Assembly: GCA_021372185.1 (NCBI GenBank)
Contig: JAJFUY010000014.1
Coordinates: 1-8,558 of the forward strand
Reading direction: 5' to 3'
DNA: 8,558 nt
From: Chlamydiales bacterium
Lineage (GTDB): Bacteria; Chlamydiota; Chlamydiia; Chlamydiales; FEN-1388
In this document: positions 5,764-8,558 of the stretch, one piece after another
How the letters are laid out: every line of letters starts with the position of its first letter
Position numbering within the stretch: the stretch's first letter is position 1
Position numbers and translations under genes: made by a program
Notes under the pieces: generated by a model
Databases searched by the model: none
Seen by the model: only the letters and a program-made list of their open reading frames with translations
What the model was told of the DNA's origin: nothing

Positions 5764-6904
5764 ACGTGTTTTTGTGCGAGTTGACTTTAACGTTCCCTTA
5801 GATAAAGCCGGCAACATCACCGATGATTCTCGTATTGTAGCCTCTCTTCCAACCATCCAGTACCTCATAGGGCAAAAAGCCAAAGTCATCTTGGCAAGTC
5901 ACCTAGGCCGCCCAAAAGGCAAAAGTGCAGACTTATCCCTAGCAATATGTGCTAAACGCCTCAGAGAGCTCTTAAACCAGCCCGTAACGATGGCTCCCGA
6001 CTCTATAGGCGATGATGTTACAAAGCTAGTAGATCAAATGAATCCAGGCGATGTAGTTTTATTAGAAAACTTGCGCTTTTATCCAGCAGAAGAAGCCCCA
6101 GAAATCGACCCAAGCTTTGCCAAAAAACTAGCAGCTCTTGCCGACGTCTATATTAACGATGCCTTTGGAACAGCCCATAGAGCCCATTCATCAACCGCTA
6201 CGATAGCCCAGTATTTCCCAGGCCAAAAGGCAGCAGGTTTTTTACTCGAAAAAGAAATCGCGTTTTTGGGAGACGCCCTCCAAAACCCAAAATGCCCCTT
6301 TGTTGCCATTATAGGTGGCGCCAAGATTTCTACCAAAATTGGCGTACTTAAAGCCCTCAGCCAAAAAGTTGACATTCTCATGATTGGTGGGGGCATGGCC
6401 TACACCTTCTTAAAGGCCCAAGGCATATCTATTGGCAATTCTATCGTTGAAGACAGCATGCTAAACACAGCCCAAGAAATCCTAAACGGCAAAGCCAAAA
6501 TATACCTCCCAAAAGACATTGTAGCGGCCATCCAATTTTCAAATGATTCGCCATTCAAAACCTTCAGTATGACAGAAGGCATCCCAGATGGCTATCAAGG
6601 CATGGACATAGGCCCCACAACACTCGGAGAATGGATAGCTGCCCTACAGCCTGCCAAAACCATCCTCTGGAATGGCCCAGTAGGCGTATTTGAAATACCA
6701 AACTTTGCCAAAGGCACAAACACCCTAGCACAAGCCATAGCCAATTTAAAGGATGCTACGACCATAGTAGGCGGGGGAGACTCAGTAGCAGCCGTCCAAA
6801 ATGCCGGCCTTACCCACGCCTTCACCCACGTCTCAACAGGCGGCGGAGCATCGCTTGAATACGTCGAATACGGAACACTCCCCGGCATCCAATCCCTATC
6901 CTAA
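5708..6904 (+). CDS. pgk: phosphoglycerate kinase
   Basis: Cytosolic glycolytic enzyme that transfers phosphate from 1,3-bisphosphoglycerate to ADP, giving ATP and 3-phosphoglycerate; reversible in gluconeogenesis. At 398 residues it is full length (family about 390-415). N-domain substrate-binding motifs: VRVDFNVP (23-30), SHLGRPKG (64-71), NLRF (121-124, basic R123) and DAFGTAHRAHSS (151-162). C-domain nucleotide-binding motifs: GGAKISTKIGVL (203-214), NGPVGVFE (322-329), GGGDSVAAV (355-363) and STGGGASLEYVE (376-387). All are intact, so it should be active. ATG 5708 has GGA (5697-5699) 8 nt upstream and lies inside the transporter gene, overlapping it by 56 nt; TTG 5732 would give a more typical N terminus but has no ribosome binding site. 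Translational coupling with the transporter is likely. No hairpin-plus-T terminator was found after the stop. Confidence 0.97.
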   Translation: MHSQQNKKLTLKDLQLAHKRVFVRVDFNVPLDKAGNITDDSRIVASLPTIQYLIGQKAKVILASHLGRPKGKSADLSLAICAKRLRELLNQPVTMAPDSIGDDVTKLVDQMNPGDVVLLENLRFYPAEEAPEIDPSFAKKLAALADVYINDAFGTAHRAHSSTATIAQYFPGQKAAGFLLEKEIAFLGDALQNPKCPFVAIIGGAKISTKIGVLKALSQKVDILMIGGGMAYTFLKAQGISIGNSIVEDSMLNTAQEILNGKAKIYLPKDIVAAIQFSNDSPFKTFSMTEGIPDGYQGMDIGPTTLGEWIAALQPAKTILWNGPVGVFEIPNFAKGTNTLAQAIANLKDATTIVGGGDSVAAVQNAGLTHAFTHVSTGGGASLEYVEYGTLPGIQSLS

Positions 6905-6906
6905 CC

Positions 6907-6942
6907 AATCTTAATCTTAATCTTGATCTTTGTCTTTGTCTT
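6907..6942 (+). repeat. degenerate hexanucleotide tandem repeat
   Basis: Six consecutive 6-bp units begin 2 bp after the pgk stop: AATCTT three times, GATCTT once and TGTCTT twice, all sharing the pattern NNTCTT. A diverged seventh unit (TGGATT) follows. The tract makes one strand pyrimidine-rich, and TCTTAATC (6915-6922) pairs with GATTAAGA (6945-6952) across a 22-nt loop. The last unit supplies the -35 hexamer of a promoter for the next gene. Origin by replication slippage is likely. Confidence 0.85.
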
Positions 6943-6964
6943 TGGATTAAGAACGGGGTATACT
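6936..6964 (+). promoter_or_regulatory. sigma70-type promoter for the small orphan gene
   Basis: TTGTCT (6936-6941, 4 of 6 to TTGACA) and TATACT (6959-6964, 5 of 6 to TATAAT) are separated by exactly 17 bp. Predicted start is near 6971, giving a leader of about 70 nt before the ATG at 7040. The -35 lies within the hexanucleotide repeat. Correct spacing together with a strong ribosome binding site downstream makes this the best promoter in the window. Confidence 0.6.
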
Positions 6965-7028
6965 CAAAATCTTTTTTCCTTCTGGTTTTTCCCAGATTGG
7001 AGTAGACTTCAAGGCTAAAAAAATGAGC

Positions 7029-7033
7029 GGAGG
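7029..7033 (+). promoter_or_regulatory. strong Shine-Dalgarno of the orphan gene
   Basis: GGAGG, extended by T at 7034, lies 6 nt before the ATG at 7040. It is the closest match to the anti-Shine-Dalgarno consensus seen at any start in the window, and the main reason to accept the short downstream ORF as a gene. Confidence 0.75.
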
Positions 7034-7039
7034 TAACAT

Positions 7040-7360
7040 ATGTCATGGGCATCATCATCAGCTTTTCCCCGTCCATCAAGTTATGACAACTTTTTACATG
7101 TCGAAATGACTGAAAACCCAGCTGATAACATAAGAAGAAGCCCTTCACCACTTCCCGGTCGAATCTCCCCACTTCGTGTACTTAATGGAGAACATCAAGG
7201 CCAGACACATCCAACACCCTTGCGCAATAGAGTATTTATTCCATTACGTAGAGATGCGGATTCGCAAGCGCCAGATTCGCAGCAAGAACCCAAAGCGTCA
7301 AATACAGCCAAGCCTCCGTCCATTTCCTCATACGAGTCGGCTTGTTCAATCCGCTTTTAA
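7040..7360 (+). CDS. small Ser/Pro/Arg-rich orphan protein
   Basis: Unrecognised protein of 106 residues. Composition is strongly biased: 17 Ser, 14 Pro, 10 Arg and few hydrophobic residues, with only one Cys and one Trp, so it is probably intrinsically disordered. There is no signal peptide or transmembrane segment. The N terminus (MSWASSSAFPRPSSYDN) is Ser-rich without charged clusters, a composition common in type III secretion signals, and residues 33-48 (RRSPSPLPGRISPLRV) are an SP/RS-like basic patch that might be phosphorylated. In favour of a real gene are GGAGG 6 nt upstream and a well-spaced promoter at 6936-6964. Against it are its short length and the absence of any known family. 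A role as a secreted host-interaction protein is conjecture. The gene is convergent with the ATPase remnant; no strong terminator lies in the 82-bp gap between them. Confidence 0.6.
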   Translation: MSWASSSAFPRPSSYDNFLHVEMTENPADNIRRSPSPLPGRISPLRVLNGEHQGQTHPTPLRNRVFIPLRRDADSQAPDSQQEPKASNTAKPPSISSYESACSIRF

Positions 7361-7442
7361 TACTCGGATCTCGTGATTTTTACTATTTTATGTCAAATTG
7401 GGATTTTCTGAAGCGCTTGATTTTGATTCAATGAGTAGCATG
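7361..7442. other. intergenic gap between convergent genes
   Basis: AT-rich 82-bp spacer. It holds a weak inverted repeat ATCCG/CGGAT (7349-7353/7365-7369) around the orphan stop codon, an 8-bp palindrome AAGCGCTT (7411-7418) and a GTTAG-GCG-CTAAC repeat (7442-7454) over the ATPase stop. None is followed by a convincing T tract on either strand, so no intrinsic terminator is called. Confidence 0.5.
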
Positions 7443-8432
7443 TTAGGCGCTAACAACAAGATTTGCATGTTTATAATTGATGAGCTTTAGAGCGTGAATC
7501 TGTTGTTCTTGATTGCCGGCATAGATTACGTACCCTTCCGGCGCTCGATCACCTACGAGCTTTTGGAAAAAGCGCACCTTATCTACAAATTCTAAGTTAA
7601 AAGTTTTAGAAGATTTAATCTCAACCGGGATAAGTTGATTTCCCTTTTTATAAATAACATCGACTTCAATTTTTTGAGAATCCCTGTAGTAGTAAAGATT
7701 AGGATCTAAGCCCTCATTATAGCGCCATTTAAGTAATTCAAGCACAACGAGATTTTCGAACAAATGCCCTCTTGCAGGGTCGCGATCTAATTGTACTTCA
7801 TTTTCTATCCCTAAAAGATAGGTAGCTAGCCCCACATCAGTAAAATAAAGTTTTGGTGATTTGATAATTCTTTTACCAAAATTTTCAAAATAAGGCTGCA
7901 GACGGAATACAATAAATGATGCTTCTAAAATAGATAGCCACTCTTTTACAGTATGCGAAGAAATTCCTATTTCTCCTCCAATATCTTGCATATTTACAAT
8001 CTGTCCAACACGGCCCGCACATATCCTTACAAATCGCTCAAATTGTGATAAGTCTTTAACAGTAATTATTTGGCGCAGATCTCGTTCAACATACGTTTGA
8101 AAATAATTACGATACGCTTTAGTTGGGTCTAGGTTATCTTTATATATTCGAGGATAACCACCCTTTAAAAGCACTTCATTTAGAGAAAATTCTATATCCG
8201 CCCGTGCCAGTTCGTCTAGACTCAGCGGCAATAACGTTAATAAAGCCGTTCTACCTGCTAAAGATTGAGTAATAGCCTGATTTAACTCTAGCTGGTGGCT
8301 ACCCGTCAGTATGAAAAATCCTTTACTCTCTTTCGCATCTACTATTGTTTGAATATACGATAAAAGACTTGGAACACGTTGGATTTCATCAACTATTGCA
8401 CCATCGGGAAACTGCTCTAAAGTAAGCGTCAA
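7443..8432 (-). pseudogene. AAA_14/DUF4143 ATPase, 5'-truncated, P-loop missing
   Basis: Remnant of the widespread AAA_14 plus DUF4143 ATPase family, whose intact members have about 380-420 residues and an N-terminal GxxxxGKT P-loop. Here 329 residues remain, read from a TTG with no good ribosome binding site. The sequence enters just before Walker B, FPDGAIVDEIQRVP (8-21, D15/E16), followed by sensor motif LTGS (42-45), SLAGR (57-61), PLSLDEL (69-75), and the DUF4143 region with YVERDLRQI (114-122), KLYFTDVGL (194-202) and GHLFENLVVLEL (222-233). The tail has D258 in EVDVI and EIK (271-273), resembling a PD-(D/E)XK nuclease-like fold. The reading frame extends upstream only to a stop at 8466-8468, and no P-loop is encoded in any minus frame up to 8558. 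ATP hydrolysis is therefore unlikely. The rest is uninterrupted, pointing to recent truncation or selection for a residual role. Confidence 0.8.
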
Positions 8433-8463
8433 ATAAGCCCATCTTTTTGATGAAATCCGTCTG

Positions 8464-8472
8464 TGCTATTTT
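8464..8472 (+). promoter_or_regulatory. possible extended -10 promoter of the 8500 gene
   Basis: TGC followed by TATTTT (8467-8472, 4 of 6 to TATAAT) gives an extended -10 element. TTGATG (8447-8452) upstream is only 14 bp away, too close for a normal -35. Predicted start is near 8479, about 20 nt before the ATG. Confidence 0.3.
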
Positions 8473-8499
8473 TCTCGCTAAATTTAAGTAGAGGAAGAT

Positions 8500-8558
8500 A
8501 TGTCACAAGACGATAACAATCAAAGTAGAGAAGAATGGCTTAAGATTATCAATGAATG
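8500..8558 (+). CDS. unknown protein, N-terminal fragment (partial)
   Basis: First 19 codons of a gene that leaves the window on the right: a hydrophilic, acidic N terminus beginning MSQDDNNQSREEWLKIINE, with no signal peptide. The start is well supported by GAGGA (8491-8495), 4 nt before the ATG, and a possible extended -10 promoter. Residues 10-19 look like the beginning of an amphipathic helix. It is divergent from the truncated ATPase, and its promoter region occupies the place where the ATPase's missing 5' part should be. No family can be named from so short a piece. Confidence 0.6.
   Translation, partial: MSQDDNNQSREEWLKIINE

Noticed and set aside
6595..6888. Minus-strand ORF opposite pgk
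   Set aside because: Antisense shadow of the conserved PGK C-domain; several similar minus-strand ORFs opposite pgk and the transporter were dismissed for the same reason.
6981..6996. Hairpin TCTGG/CCAGA as a pgk terminator
   Set aside because: Only a 5-bp stem, with T residues in the loop and upstream rather than after it; it lies in the leader of the orphan gene.
6822..7172. Minus-strand ORF of 116 codons across the pgk end and the hexamer repeat
   Set aside because: It overlaps the conserved pgk C terminus in antisense and the orphan gene's 5' end. Its Arg/Gln-rich block is simply the hexanucleotide repeat translated, and it shows no family signature.
7176..7376. Plus-strand 66-codon ORF overlapping the orphan gene
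   Set aside because: It is embedded in another frame of the Ser/Pro-rich ORF, whose start has far better promoter and ribosome binding signals.
7349..7380. ATCCG/CGGAT inverted repeat as terminator of the orphan gene
   Set aside because: A 5-bp stem with an 11-nt loop, and the T-run begins several bases later; too weak to call.
8390..8468. Frameshift hiding the ATPase P-loop in another minus frame
   Set aside because: The reverse complement of 8433-8558 was read through and contains no GxxxxGK[ST]-like sequence; the P-loop is absent, not frame-shifted.

Overview
The window looks like chromosomal DNA of a member of the Chlamydiota, probably an amoeba- or protist-associated lineage rather than a Chlamydiaceae pathogen. 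The main clue is a 246-residue protein of the Chlamydiae-restricted DUF2709 type. It is followed directly by tsaE and, after engB, by a DnaQ-like exonuclease. As I recall, Chlamydia trachomatis has the same trio as CT538, CT537 (yjeE) and CT536 (dnaQ paralogue). The moderately AT-rich composition fits. Genus cannot be decided from this sequence alone.

Layout, left to right. (1) Positions 1-844, minus strand: the 5' half of argS, running off the left edge. (2) 942-1490, plus strand: a DedA-family membrane protein read divergently from argS, with an unusually short or absent mRNA leader. (3) 1563-4061, plus strand: a tight four-gene operon of DUF2709 protein, tsaE (TTG start), engB and dnaQ fused to a C-terminal DUF3820-like module. 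It is closed by a textbook intrinsic terminator at 4070-4100. It combines tRNA t6A modification, ribosome assembly and a proofreading-type exonuclease. (4) 4101-4299: a non-coding leader with palindromes. (5) 4300-6904, plus strand: a sodium:solute symporter-family transporter overlapping pgk (phosphoglycerate kinase) by 56 nt, so the two are almost certainly co-transcribed. (6) 6905-7039: a degenerate hexanucleotide repeat that supplies the -35 region of a good sigma70-type promoter. (7) 7040-7360, plus strand: a small Ser/Pro/Arg-rich orphan protein with a strong Shine-Dalgarno. (8) 7443-8432, minus strand: an AAA_14/DUF4143 ATPase whose P-loop region is missing, probably a 5'-truncated pseudogene. 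(9) 8500-8558, plus strand: the first 19 codons of an unknown gene, read divergently from the truncated ATPase.

Regions 1-5 are conserved housekeeping DNA in compact operons. From about 6905 onward the character changes to lineage-specific sequence: repeat, orphan, gene remnant and a possible rearrangement junction near 8430-8470. No rRNA, tRNA, CRISPR array or recognisable insertion sequence was seen. No stretch longer than 300 bases lacks a gene.
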